64,000 bases of DNA from Heterobilharzia americana (GCA_944470555.2 OX104127.1:92404708-92468707); one strand, 5' to 3'; shown: positions 1-12,829, counted from the stretch's first letter. Made by a program: numbers and translations. Notes: generated from the sequence alone by a model not told the origin.

Positions 1-2563
<2,563 letters not shown>

Positions 2564-2931
2564 AGCAAAGTTAGATTCACCGATTGAAATATGTATGAAG
2601 TGGAAAGTTGACAATTACTGATAGAAAACTCCAGATTTGTCAAGGAGTGAAGTTTGCTATTGAAAATTAAATCAAAGTATATGTAACTGAAACCAAAATG
2701 TCGTCTAACAAAACCCACTTTTAGCTTTCGTATCGATTTTCTCAAACTAATTAATTACATTGATGAAACCTTTCACATATCAGTATTCACTGATAATTTT
2801 TGTACCATAGTGTTCAGAATTTATTCGAAACTGAATGAAGACGCTATCTTAAACAAGTTCGATTAACGCCAACCCACTTCCAGCTCTTATATTGTAGTAT
2901 GCGTTACTCATCACAATGGATATAAGTAGTA

Positions 2932-3175
2932 TTTGTTGAGAGGGAGACAAAAATCATAAGAAATTACGAGCGATAGGTAAATATTCTGCCCAGAGAAATA
3001 CAAGAGACAATGTAGGTGTATTAAGAGCAAACCAAGAGGGAAGAAGAAAAGGAAATGAAGTATATTATGCAAATGACTATCCTAGTGTAAGGTATATCAC
3101 ATTCGATGACTACTGTACAAGATGTCAATCATAGACATCCCTTCCTTCTTCTCAGTCTTCTCGTTTCCTACAATA
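2932..3175 (+). mobile_element. PLE-A endonuclease-region fragment
   Basis: The broken translation reads KNHKKLRAIGKYSA, then DNVGVLRANQEGRRKGNEV, then DDYCTRCQS. This matches the equivalent stretch of the PLE-A copy at 61.8-62.0 kb, just N-terminal to the last part of the GIY-YIG endonuclease. No terminal repeats are visible, so it is an isolated decayed piece. The 520 bases that follow, to 3694, hold nothing I recognise. Confidence 0.7.
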
Positions 3176-3694
3176 TGAGTAATTTGTTCTTCATTGTGGA
3201 GAAAACTTATTGTTTATTCACATTAAAAACCTCCTAAGGGATTCAGTGAATTAACAAAAATATTTACGACTTTAATATGTTATGCTATGGAGTTCCTTGC
3301 ATCTCTAAAATTGACATGTAGTTAAAAATTCATCTGAGTATAATGCCGTGGGTAGATGTGAAATTCACATTTTACTGCAAGTCAACAAGTCTACGCATTT
3401 ATGTGTATTAAACTGTAAACCAGGATGTAGTTTGTCAATGTATATGACTGCCCAATGAGATTTATGGTAAACTTGTGACCCAATGGTTGAAAGTTTGCTG
3501 GGCATGAAACTTCTTCACTATTTTCAGGATATTTATAACTGAGTTTCAATCAGTTGGAAGTTAAATTCACATCTTTGTCATTTACAATAAAATAGAGCAA
3601 AGGTTAACACCAATTTGTAATAGAAATTTTACCCGTCAATATTTAACATATTCCTCTTCTATAAATCATTAACATAATATAAAACTTGGGCAAG

Positions 3695-3900
3695 ATGGTA
3701 GAACCCATCGAGTGGAACCCTAAAGGGAAACGACGAGTTTAACATCCGAAGGTGACATGGCGGGGATCGTGTGAGGAAGAAATGGAAGCTTGTGGTCAGT
3801 CGTGGAGCCAGGTTGAAAAGACTGCAGACGATAGAGTGCAATGGAGGCGTGCTACTGAAGCCCTATGTTCTACTAGGAACCCAAGGGACAAATGATAAGG
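3695..3900 (+). mobile_element. SR2-like RTE retrotransposon, 3' end
   Basis: Encodes, with breaks, the C-terminal tail of an RTE-clade polyprotein (pattern GxVEWNPxGKRRV, then WRRSCEEE, WSQVEKTADDRVQWRRATEAL), ending near the typical stop and the 3' tail GGAACCCAAGGGACAAATGA. Only the last ~200 bases are present, as expected for 5' truncation during target-primed reverse transcription. A second, similar 3' end follows 100 bases downstream in the same orientation. Confidence 0.8.
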
Positions 3901-3929
3901 TGGTAGAATGTAATTCCATATTAAACAGA

Positions 3930-4281
3930 GGAATACACCCATTTGATCACAGGAAAAGATAAGACATGGTTGCAGCAAAGAAAAAATTTCTTTTCGACGA
4001 AGTCGTCAGGCCCTCGAGTGGAATCCCCATGGGAAGCGACGAGTTGGACGTCCGAGGGTGACATGGAGGAGGTCGTGCGAGGAGGAAATGAGAGCTTCTG
4101 GGCTGTCGTGGAACCAGGTTCAAAAGATCTCAGAGAACAGAGGTCACTGGAGGCGTGCTACTGAAGCCCTATGTTCCACTAGGAACCCAAGGGACTAATA
4201 ATAAAAAAAAAGAAAACATTCATGAATATATGTTATATTGGGCAAAATGTTCCAGAATTATTTCCGGTAAGGGGGCAAAAT
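3930..4281 (+). repeat. Unnamed repeat interrupted by an RTE 3' end
   Basis: The segments 3930-3990 and 4213-4281 match the two halves of an uninterrupted stretch at about 23120-23280 (shared words GGAAAAGA, GGTTGCAG, TGAATATA, CAGAATTATTTCC, CAAAATAT). The RTE fragment 3997-4212 therefore landed inside an older repeat. A short A-rich duplication (AAAGAAAA) on both sides is a possible target-site duplication. Confidence 0.55.
3997..4212 (+). mobile_element. SR2-like RTE retrotransposon, 3' end (second copy)
   Basis: An RTE C-terminal tail reading SGPRVESPW, then RRATEALCST-like sequence in broken frames, ending at the AGGAACCCAAGGGACTAATA tail followed by an A-rich run. It is 5' truncated and inserted in the same orientation as the copy at 3695-3900. 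Confidence 0.8.
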
Positions 4282-4552
4282 ATTAGATTTGTTTATTTGA
4301 TATATAGCATACAGTGATATAGTATTATTTACTTGATGACGACACTTCGAGCATGAACTATTGCTCATAATCATATCAGTGTAATCATACTACTTTCGAC
4401 ATTTGATTTTTATAGTCCTATCACCTCATATTATTCGTTTCTATTGATAGTAAAAGTTTCCATATCTTTGATATAGATGTTGCGTCATTTCGATTACATG
4501 TGTTGGATGTTTATTCGATGAACAAAGACTCAGTAATCAATCTCTCTCCAAC
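4282..4552 (-). mobile_element. PLE-A terminal segment, inverted
   Basis: Begins ATTAGATTTGTTTATTTGA and carries the GCATGAACTATTGCTC hairpin. It is the reverse complement of the 3' terminal segment of PLE-A copies at 49.0-49.16 and 63.0-63.2 kb, extending into the last coding bases. It abuts a plus-strand PLE-A body at about 4553, giving the inverted-terminal layout also seen at 21.5 and 48.3 kb. Confidence 0.75.
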
Positions 4553-4915
4553 CAATCTAATCTAGGAAATTCCATACAATGACTAGCCGGTTGGGGTCAG
4601 TTAGATTCGCGGAACATAGGAATTTAGCTAAATATAGAATGACAGACCCGAATAAGATCAGCAGTCTAGAAAAATACTCAGCCATTGCAATTTTATCCAT
4701 TGACACACAACTACACTATAGGTTGAGTGGGATAAACCCACTGCACTCCAATATAATTGGCTGTAGAGAGATTGATTTCAAACAACTAGTGTCTTTTATG
4801 AATTTCGATAGTATAGCTAGAAGATGAAGTTTATCTGAACAATGTGATGTATTTGCCCAATACATTTCGAACAAACGGATCACACATTTACTAGTCAAAT
4901 CAATATATATTCAAC
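4553..4915 (+). pseudogene. PLE-A GIY-YIG endonuclease, C-terminal remnant
   Basis: Translates as TSRLGSVRFAEHRNLAKYRMTD, then NKISSLEKYSAIA, matching the C-terminal half of the PLE-A endonuclease (family pattern GETSRxxxVRLxEHR). The preceding YKIPCNDC part is broken by frameshifts and a deletion. The 3' terminal repeat is missing, so this copy ends inside or just past the coding region. The next ~150 bases are unassigned. Confidence 0.75.
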
Positions 4916-5070
4916 CGTGGAGTGGGGGGACAAATACAACAATTAACACAATAGGGGATTAAAATTAGGAGAGATGTGAACAAAAAAGAAGAGTGATACG
5001 TTGATTCTAATCTTGGTAAGAAAACAAAGTTTACCAAGGTAGGTGTAGTGTAAGAATAAATTGCATTTTT

Positions 5071-5340
5071 TGCCTACAAAGGTGGTTTCAGTTAGCGTAT
5101 GGCTATGGCTTCTGCAAACTTCAGAATACGTCCCTGACTGTTCCTATGTAAAACTTTGAAAGCTGTTTGAATATTAACCTGTTCCTATGATATGTTTAGC
5201 TATAGATGAAGAGGATCGTCTCCCACCAGCGTTTATTATGGTTTCACTTTCCATTTGTTTTTGAAGCCATTTAACTACTCTTTCGATGTAAACTCTTGAT
5301 TCACTAACGTGCTGTTGTCCAAAGGTATTAACATTCTCTT
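5071..5340 (-). pseudogene. PLE-C endonuclease 3' segment, inverted
   Basis: On the minus strand it reads RVYIERVVKWLQKQMESE, then GGRRSSSSIAKHIIGTG, followed by QVNIQTAFKVLHRN-like sequence. The same protein segment is found, in plus orientation, at the end of the neighbouring PLE body (6170-6350: SRVGEQVPKWL, GGRRPSSSTAKHIIETG). The two meet head to head at about 5340, where reverse-transcriptase sequence starts on the plus strand. Confidence 0.75.
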
Positions 5341-6350
5341 TGACTACAAACCTCCCATTTCCTAGTACAACTTTTCCGAGGGAACTATTGTTGCTGTGTA
5401 CCGACAAAGTTCATTTCACATTTGAAGATGAACGCTTTCGACAAGTTGATGGTTTAGCTATGGGTAGTCCCTTAAGACCATTACTAGTTAATATTTATGT
5501 CATATATCGAAAATCTGGCTGCTGATCTCATCGCTACAGTTTCTCTTTACAGGAGATATATTGATGACATCGTAGTGATTTATGAGAGACAAGGCTTGTC
5601 TATTAAAAAGGACTTAACACCGTACAAACTCAGATCAGCCTGACTTGTGAGAAGGAGAATAATAATCAACTGCCACTCTTGGACCTACTCCTGAGTCGAC
5701 GAGAAAATGGTTCAGTAAGACAGTCAGCTTACAGAAGGCCTACCTGGACAGGACAACACCTGCATTTTCAGTTTTTGTCCAGGTCTAGTAAAATGCCTGT
5801 TTAGTAGAATCAGTCGTACATCAGATACGATGGATAAAGATATCAAATTACTGACCAAAACACTTATGAAAAATAGATATCCGGTGGAGTTCATAGACCG
5901 TTGTAGAGGTCAAGTAGCACCGAAGCCAACTTTATACACGGTTCCTAAGAAAAACGTCATATCACTCCCATACAGAAGGGAGTTGAATGGTATCATTTTG
6001 AGACATAGGCTAACATCAGCCATTAAATAAACATATTACGCAGCGAATCTTATCATTGTGGAAAAAACAAAACACATACTTCACCCCAAACCTAAACATT
6101 GCATCAATGGTTACGTCACATCGCGTTGTGTTTACTAATTTACATGTGTATATGGTCACACATACATAGAGAGGAGTAATCGAGTCATGCAGTCGAGGGT
6201 GGGAGAACAAGTACCTAAGTGGCTTTAAAAAGAAATGGAGTATAAACCTTGGTGGGAGACGACCCTCTTCATCTACAGCTAAACATATCATAGAAACAGG
6301 TCACAAAATTAATATTCAAAGTTTTATGTAGAAACAGTTAGGGATTTATA
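5341..6350 (+). pseudogene. Penelope-like element C: RT and endonuclease remnant
   Basis: Degenerate PLE polyprotein on the plus strand. In order: FTFEDERFRQVDGLAMGSPL (RT motif with AMGSP, about 5420-5480), an intact YIDD catalytic box in another frame (5557-5568), the region after the palm (NNQLPLLDLLLSRRENG, about 5660-5710), a connector (LMKNRYPVEFIDRC, about 5868-5905), and the end of the endonuclease (HTYIGRSNRVMQSRVGEQ, about 6150-6220). At least five frameshifts or stops separate these blocks and the N-terminal half is absent. PLEs move by target-primed reverse transcription with a GIY-YIG nuclease. Orientation and order fit one insertion with an inverted 5' part (5071-5340). Confidence 0.85.
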
Positions 6351-6364
6351 CTCTTCGGTTTAAT

Positions 6365-6570
6365 ATATATTGATTATGATTTGACTGAGATAGCCGTAGT
6401 TTGGTAGACTAGTATTTGTACTGGGTGATGACTGAAGGTGAGATGAAAATCTGAACCGCGACCAGATCGAACCAGTGACCACCGGGTTACCGGCCCAGTG
6501 CTCTACCAACCCAGTACAAATACTAGTCTGCCAAACTACGGCTATCTCAGTCAAATGATAATCAATATAT
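6365..6570. repeat. Foldback element with tRNA-like centre
   Basis: Two inverted arms of 62 bases (6365-6426 and 6509-6570, two mismatches) flank an 82-base centre. Read on the minus strand, the centre resembles a tRNA: a D-arm-like GGTAGAGCA, an anticodon-arm-like hairpin and a B-box-like GGTTCGATCTG. Related units occur at 6.6, 8.1, 26.9, 31.2, 46.8, 47.5, 47.7 and 57.9 kb. No protein is encoded. Confidence 0.85.
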
Positions 6571-6589
6571 ACTCCCCCTTTTTGATTCA

Positions 6590-6835
6590 GTTAAATTTGG
6601 ATTGGAATGAGAAGTTCTGACTAGGCAGCCAGTGTGGATACGATCAAGCGGTAGTAACGCGTCACGAATTCACATGGTAGTCGGTCAAAACTCTTGGTGA
6701 TTGAAGTGAAATAAGATTCTGGTCTGCAGTCAGACCTCGTAGCTCAACTGGTCACTAGAGAGTAACCAATTTCATGTTGTCTAGTCCTGATGCTGACTGA
6801 ACTTATTAAAAATTTTCCAATTTTATTTGTTTCAG
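6590..6835 (+). repeat. tRNA-like repeat, partial unit
   Basis: Shares the words GAGAAGTTCTGACTAGGCAG, CACGAATTCACATGG and CTCGTAGCTCAA with the units at 46.85-47.1 and 47.5-47.7 kb, so it belongs with the foldback family. The B-box half is replaced by ACCAATTTCATGTTGTCTAG, which recurs near 13.71 kb upstream of another tRNA-like repeat. The following 290 bases, to 7124, are unassigned. Confidence 0.6.
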
Positions 6836-7124
6836 CCAGTTCTTAGTTCACTTTGAACCATGCAGGAATTCGTAATTTTAACTGACACATTAAGACCTAA
6901 CAATTAGTAGATTACATTGCTATATAACTTGATCGGTTAGTCATAATATAACTGAGGGCTTATTTCTCAGTGAATAATCTGTGGAACAATCCACAAACAT
7001 GTTGTCTGAGTCATACTTGAAGAACAATGCTCAAGTATCTATCCTCAAGGTACACAATATTTCTTAGCTAATGTATGATAGAGTATATTATAAAGAAGTA
7101 ATTATTTATGCTAGTTTGGGGTTT

Positions 7125-7512
7125 ACGGGGATTTCCTTCCAAGGTGGTATTCATCACGGACTGATATCACTTGAAGGATAGTTGAAAGCCCGAGAGTACT
7201 GAATATTTGTTTCGTCTTAGTATAGAACTCCTTAGCAGGACGCATCAACAACCCGCCCAGGGCCTTGAAGTCTGGCACTGAACATGCTAACAACCTATTC
7301 ACTATGTAAGAGTTCAAAGGTTCCTATTTCTTTGAATTCACAACATAGCATAACCGTCAACCAAAGTTTTGAGTTAGCATCTGTTTCACTTCCGACCGGG
7401 TCATGGGTGCGTACTACTGAAGAGTTCAACACCAGGACGAAATAGCTGTCCAATGCTTTTACATCCTCAGTGGTCCGTCAACTGATGTCAGTCCGCTTTA
7501 AATACTACCTTG
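7125..7512. repeat. Hammerhead-bearing SINE-like repeat (family ii), inverted pair
   Basis: A minus-strand copy (about 7125-7325) and a plus-strand copy (about 7370-7512) lie tail-out. The outer ends are inverted versions of the family terminus GTCAGTCCATGATGAATACT. The minus copy has a degraded ribozyme core (CUAAGGA) and altered stem III; the plus copy has the well-kept core annotated separately. Other family members lie at 24.1, 25.2, 39.3, 52.7, 54.9 and 57.8 kb. Confidence 0.75.
7411..7456 (+). ncRNA. Hammerhead ribozyme, family ii
   Basis: Elements in order: stem I 5' strand GTACTA (7411-7416); core CTGAAGA (7417-7423, fits CUGANGA); stem II GTTC/GGAC (7424-7427 with 7435-7438); GAAA (7439-7442); near-palindromic stem III TAGCTG (7443-7448); UC (7449-7450), cleavage expected after 7450; stem I 3' strand CAATGC (7451-7456). 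Four of six stem I positions pair; the two mismatches are A-C. Activity is not shown by sequence alone. Confidence 0.6.
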
Positions 7513-8104
7513 AATTATGTAATTATCAAGAAAATTGATTTCCATCGTTGGATGCGATACACGTGATGGGATTATCGTAACATTCTCCATTTAAAATGAT
7601 GTTTTAAATTCTAGTAAATTTTATCTTGACCATCATAATGTTCAATGAAGATTTATCTATTAGCTCATTTTAAGAAGTATAAAATATTATGAGGAATGGA
7701 CTACAGAAAAAAGTGTTTTTTTAGAGCGGAACAAATCCACCCTAAAACATTATACTCCATGGAATGGTCACCGTTTATTGATCTAATGACTTATAGTTAA
7801 TCAAATCAATAATCATAAGAACGCGTACAAAATTTCAATTCATCGATCATTTATTGTTCAAAATGTTATAAAAAAAATTTATAAATCTCTTCTCTCCAGT
7901 TTTAAAACCTGTCCTCTTCCTTTTGCCTAGTCTCTTTTATGTCTTTGTCATATTCTATATTCAATTTTGTTCATCCGCATACTTTCCTGCTTTATTAGTA
8001 GATACTCAGCCTTAAAGTTATTGTCCAAACTTTAACCTACATTGACTATCAACATATTTACTATCATTTATATGAGTGTTGCGATTATTATCATCATTAT
8101 CACA
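7513..8104. other. Unannotated AT-rich DNA
   Basis: Nothing recognisable on either strand. Confidence 0.4.
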
Positions 8105-8425
8105 CTGAGTGATAGAAATTTTAGCGGGGGGATTCGAACCAGCGACCTAAAAGGTTATCGACTCGGTGCTCTATGAATAGAGCTGAGATCTGGATGCTGA
8201 CTTCAATCACCAAGGGTTTTCCATCACGAATTCGTATGGCAATCAAGCAATACACTGGGGATTGAAGAGAAATTAAGATCTAGTCAACAGCCAGGTCTCC
8301 TAGCTTAGTCGGTACAGCATAGGTCACTGTTTCGAATCCTGCCATGGCCTAGATTTACCTTTCACCTTCAAATATCACCTGACACTAATACAAGTCTGCC
8401 AAACTGCGACTATCTCAGATAGTTA
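8105..8425. repeat. tRNA-like foldback-family repeat, two inverted units
   Basis: Contains a minus-strand tRNA-like block (GGGATTCGAACCAGCGACC, about 8128-8180) and, after a linker with CACGAATTCGTATGGCAATC, a plus-strand block (CTCCTAGCTTAGTCGGTACA, then TTTCGAATCCTGCC, about 8298-8345). It ends with the family arm GCCAAACTGCGACTATCTCA. The two units face each other as in the 47.5-47.97 kb region. Confidence 0.75.
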
Positions 8426-8589
8426 AGCTTATTATTATCTACGTCCTTGTTGTAGCTGACTGACAAACAATCACTGATTAGTTCATGCAAAACCTTATAC
8501 TATTCGAGTAAAGCTTGAAAAGGATCTGATTGACAGTAGTATATTGTCCGCTTACACTTATACTAAATAATGTTTATCAAAACTAATAG

Positions 8590-8595
8590 TTTATT
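8590..8595 (-). promoter_or_regulatory. Polyadenylation signal AATAAA
   Basis: AATAAA on the minus strand, about 48 bases after the stop codon of the EGF/TSP1 gene. It gives a short 3' UTR, which is plausible for the last exon. It is the only canonical signal close to that stop. Confidence 0.6.
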
Positions 8596-8642
8596 TAAGA
8601 AAAAAAAGCAGTTAATACCATAAAAATGAACCATACTGAAGC

Positions 8643-9050
8643 CTATAAACAGTGTACAGCTAATACCATAGCTGTAACTGAAACAGCGGAGAAAATACAA
8701 GTTATGAGCAGCAAGCATTCAGCGATTGCACCTGACATTCTTACATAACGTGCTGCTTGTGCTTGTAACATTTGTAATTTCAATTCATATCCTTCCTCGA
8801 GTAAACCTTTTCTGTTTAATTGTAATATTTCATCTGGACAAGGAAGTATATCGCATAATTCCATATGAAAATGTCCTAATCCTCCATTGCACGCTTCACC
8901 TAAACAATCACGTGTACGTACACGTCTTCGATGATAGTCAAGTCCACAGTTGGGTGAACATTCAGACCATGGTGACCATTCAGCCCATTGACCACGTATA
9001 AATTCACAATATTTTCCATAGGCTTCTTCTGGACAAATACAATAAGTTTC
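8643..9050 (-). CDS. EGF/thrombospondin-1 domain protein, last exon
   Basis: This exon encodes 135 residues. Residues 1-15 finish an EGF-like domain (ETYCICPEEAYGKYCE). Residues about 22-72 form a thrombospondin type-1 repeat: the WAEWSPWSECSPNCG tryptophan/cysteine pattern, then RRRVRTRDC and the closing C-x4-C. Residues about 108-133 are strongly hydrophobic and end three residues before the TAG stop (8645-8643). The chain is thus extracellular and held at the surface. With small residues (SGA) before the hydrophobic tail and no basic tail after it, a GPI-anchor signal is as likely as a transmembrane helix. The acceptor (TTTTTAAAG before GAAACT) joins in phase 0 to the exon at 14658-14538. 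I cannot name the gene. TSP1 domains usually bind matrix or receptors, but the partner is unknown. Confidence 0.88.
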   Translation of the reverse strand, partial: ETYCICPEEAYGKYCEFIRGQWAEWSPWSECSPNCGLDYHRRRVRTRDCLGEACNGGLGHFHMELCDILPCPDEILQLNRKGLLEEGYELKLQMLQAQAARYVRMSGAIAECLLLITCIFSAVSVTAMVLAVHCL

Positions 9051-9670
9051 CTTTAAAAATAGAGAGAAAAAAAATCAACAATCCACAAAAACATTTATCC
9101 ATTCTCCTTTTTTTAAATTTGTCAGTGTCAGTTCAATTAGACGTAACCAACTTTTAGAAAATATTTCAGTTTTCTATGTTTCAGTGGTAGTGAACATTTC
9201 AACCTCTTCATATCTGTTAAACACATGCTTCTTATAGATAACCTAATGTATATACAGTTCATATACAGTTTCATTTTACATTGGATTACAAGTCATAACT
9301 ATCTAATTAACGCCTATATGGATGTCACCTAACTGTAGTAGCATACTGCAGTGGGGAGTGGAGCCTATGACCCAGCAGTAAGGATTTAAACAGTTGAAAT
9401 AAAAATTACTGTATTACAACGATCAGGTGCTCTGTAGTATTAGTTTCGAGTATCATGGAATTTCATTGGCAAAAGTAATTCTAAATTTATCTTCTACTGA
9501 ACCTTTCATAGAATTCATCAAGTTATTAGAGTTGACGTTTCAATATTACACTCCAAAAAATATTAGTACCATTTATTTAGTGAGCTTATATACCTATTTT
9601 GGATGTCTTCAAGGAACATTGAAGTAAGAATTTATTTATTGTCTGGTATGACTCAGTTTCTACTATTACG
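9051..9670. other. Intron DNA of the EGF/TSP1 gene
   Basis: First part of the 5.5-kb intron between the last two exons. No repeat or coding motif recognised. A 66-residue open frame on the plus strand (9427-9627) has no domain features and lies opposite the gene. Confidence 0.4.
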
Positions 9671-9990
9671 TTTCATTAGTTCCAGTGTTTTACCTATACC
9701 TACTTATTATTCCCCCTTATTCTTTCTTGGACTCTGAAATAAAGACTACGTTGTATTGCTTAGAATTCTGAAGGCTGATAGTAGAGCAAGTAGCATACCC
9801 CTAAACCAGCTGATAAATGCAGTCGTGGACAGGCACACACAACTCTTGTAGACTACTGGCTAAAAAATATATTATCTGATGACCAGCATCCTCTGCATCC
9901 GCACGTCTCTCCATGCCTGTTGTCTGGGAAGACAAGAAGCAAATATATTCAACTCTATGCACGCACAATCACATATAAAAATTCAACCGT
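9671..9990 (+). mobile_element. CR1-like non-LTR retrotransposon, 3' fragment
   Basis: Translation in shifting frames reads YYSPLFFLDSEIKTTLYCLE, then KADSRASSIPLNQLINAVVD, RHTQLL, LSDDQHPLH-like and CLLSGKTRSK-like sequence. The same series occurs in the minus-strand copy at 29.37-29.63 kb (LLYCSPLFFPELVKKD, PLNFLVKTVADKH, LSDDQHSLH). This is the post-RT C-terminal region of a CR1-type (SR1-like) ORF2, 5' truncated and inserted in the intron antisense to the gene. Confidence 0.7.
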
Positions 9991-10253
9991 ATCTTATTTA
10001 GCTTGTGTATTGTGTGATGGAAATCTTGTTAGGCATGCTCTTATCAACCAACTGTGTAATAGCGAATAGTTATCATGTCCCTGAAGTCACTAAACATTTC
10101 AATAATCCTGTTATTCGTGACTGTTTATTATATATTGTCAAACAGAACCATTGTTAATATTTTAAAAATGTTGTACGATGGGTAAAACGGTTTAAAAACA
10201 CAATGAGAATCCTGTACTGTAAACATAACTATACCGCGAAATACAGAGAATAT

Positions 10254-10277
10254 ATTATTATTATTATTATTATTATT
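10254..10277. repeat. (ATT)n microsatellite
   Basis: Eight TTA/ATT units. The flanks 9991-10253 and 10278-10329 show nothing recognisable. Confidence 0.9.
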
Positions 10278-10329
10278 CAGAGGTGAACAGGAAAAATGCA
10301 TGACTTAGTATGAAAATATTAACTTCCTC

Positions 10330-10425
10330 ATCATCTTACTGATAAGTGCCAACAAACACGAGACATAGTTTAAGCAGGACTTTCTGTCGATTGCCTCCAG
10401 TCAACTAACATCTATCAAAGTTCAC
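10330..10425 (+). repeat. Degenerate hammerhead-bearing repeat, family iii
   Basis: Contains CTTACTGATAAGTGCCAACA, then AAACACGAGACATAG, then CTGTCGATTGCCTCCAGTCA. It aligns with the ribozyme and 3' end of the family iii copy at 13.86-13.95 kb. The core is broken (CUGAUAA instead of CUGANGA; GAGA instead of GAAA) and stem III is lost, so it should be inactive. Confidence 0.6.
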
Positions 10426-12309
10426 CGGATTCATGAGTTTCCTAGTTTGGTGGCCACAATCCAAAACTAACTGATAAAAATCTATCGGCGTCCAGGATTG
10501 GTTATTTTGTGGAACCTGATCTCTTGAAGCTTACGGAAACGACCGATATTTACTGAAAAGTGGAATGATGTCTATTCCAGTAGAGTTTTATGTTCTTTTA
10601 GGTTGACCTTTACATTAATGATAGAAATCTTGAAGGATGCACCAAGTGATGGATGAAGTGTCCTTTCTTGTCTTAAAGACAATCAAATGAAGATTTTAAA
10701 AGAAGTGGTAACCTTAAGCTACTTTAAGACAAAAATAAATTTTATATGTATAGTATAGATATCCAAATTGGAAAGTCTTAATTTTCCGAGGTGGAGTTAA
10801 CAAAGTCGAAGAAAATTGAGGCTTCATTTCACTAAAATGAAGTGTGAATATGGTAGAACTAAACTTTAGTGACAGATAACTGTGAGGACAGCCAATTAAG
10901 TGGGAGGTGATTTATTCTAGATATCCGCTACGTCCGTTTACTATGTTGCTGACGCTGGATAAACCTTTGATGAATTATGTCGAAGACTACGTTGCAGATT
11001 GTATGTGAAATTCGGTGGAGTAGGTAATGCGCTTGAAACAGACAAATGCTCTGTTTGGAGGCTTAAACATAGTCTAGGAAGATGACTTAAACAGGACTGG
11101 GTAACTCATAACTTACCCAATGTATTTCTACATACATATGTTCTGGTAAACCACAGATTCTTGGCACGAATGACCGAAATGCGAAGAAGGGACATTTTCG
11201 ATGTATAAATGGTACCACAATATACACTGGCGCTTGGAAGACACACATGCCATTATCTGAAATAGGTTACCCTCATCAAGCTATTGTTCCCAAACTGCAA
11301 TTCGTTGTTCGGACGCAACTGGAGTGCACGAAAACAACCTTGAAAATATGTGGAGTCACCACGAGGGGATTATTTCCCAAATAGCATTTAAGTGATATTG
11401 TCTCATAATATGGATAAGAGGCAATGCAAACAGTGGTGTGCTTTCAGAGATGATCAACATATTTAAAATCTAGATAATTTATTTCACATGTGAAACAGAT
11501 TAATAAATTGTAAAGGAGGTACCATTTGCCTTAATAACTACTCCGTCCTTCATATTCTTGATTCTAATTGGTCAGTGCATACTTGAAAGTGATTCGTTGT
11601 CACTAAAGTTTAGCTAAACCTTGAGAATTCATGTATTGTAGACTTGATTTGGCTAGTTTTCTAAGAATCATTCATTATAATCAGTATAAATATTCTGCTA
11701 TAAGCTGCTTGTTGACCTGACCTAACCTCTATTCAGGTTCTCAAATATACATTCCTTTGTACTTTTTGATTGAAACTAATATGTACTGATAGAGTCGACT
11801 TTAATCGCCTCTAATAAAACAGTAACTAATTAGCTGCCAATACTCCCCCATATGGTTAACTTAAAGTAAGCAAATGAAATGATTGTGTTGTCCAAAGATA
11901 CAAGATCTTCTACTAAAAGCTTTAATTAAAAATCTAAACCTTTTTCTGTCTTTCTATATCCACTGACTGACTTTTTGAAAAGTGCATCTCTGTTGCTAAA
12001 TACGACTGTTCTTTTTGAGCGGAGAAAAGTTTTCACTATTTCAAGCTAATCTGCATTGCTTGATCATGGATCATATCATTTAATCTCAACCTGCACACTG
12101 TACTTTATTATCAGCCGTGACATATACACTAATCCATGTATAAGTGGTCAGAAGTACTAAAGATCTGATTGTGTAATCAACTCGGTGCATAAAACTTTCT
12201 TCTTGTCCTTGTAACGTGATATTATACTGATCGGTGTCACTTTGCAGTATTGGTGTGGTAGGTACTTAGCGATAAGCAGTGATACTCATATTAATTATAT
12301 TGATCTTAG
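10426..12309. other. Intron DNA without recognised features
   Basis: Part of the 5.5-kb intron. I found no transposon motif, exon signature or tRNA-like sequence. Some stretches (11.0-11.4 kb) look like old repeat DNA but match nothing else in the window. Confidence 0.35.
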
Positions 12310-12465
12310 TGACTACTAGAGGAATCCAGGACGAACGTCCCTTCCTATTTGGGACTCGTCAGCTGGATGTACCTGCACCCCAGTGAGTAATGTTCCCACT
12401 GAGGTTCGAACAAGAACCCATCTTTTCAAACATCAGGATGTTGTCCACTGAGTCGCCGTGGCAAG
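12310..12465 (-). repeat. Smα-like hammerhead SINE (family i)
   Basis: On the minus strand: a tRNA-like head (B-box-like TTGTTCGAACCTC), then CAGTGGGAAC, GGTGCAGGTACATCCAG, and the ribozyme region. The first core box CTGACGA and both stem I strands (ATCCAG/CTGGAT) are intact. The GAAA box is replaced by GGGA and stem II is damaged, so cleavage is unlikely. Confidence 0.75.
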
Positions 12466-12829
12466 ATTACCACCTCTTGAATGCTTGATATTTGTAGATA
12501 ATGTATAGATATAAAAATACTGCAGTTCACTAGGATTTTTGAAGTGAAATCGTGGTTGATTATCAACCAAGGAAATGACTGTGAACTAAAACAATTTCAT
12601 TCAAGCTAAACCTAACAGAGCTTAGACACATAAACTGTGAAGCGGTTTTTTCACTACCAACTCAGGGATTATGACAGTATTACACGGCTGTTGTATAGCT
12701 TAGATATTGCTTCATTCAGTTGATGAAAGTAGAACATGTCAAAAAATTCAGCTTTCTGGCTAGCAGCATTACTCATTTGTGGTAGAATCACCGTATAAGC
12801 ATTATCAATGCTAGATGATGGATACAAGG
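12466..12829. other. Unannotated intron DNA
   Basis: Nothing recognised. Confidence 0.35.
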
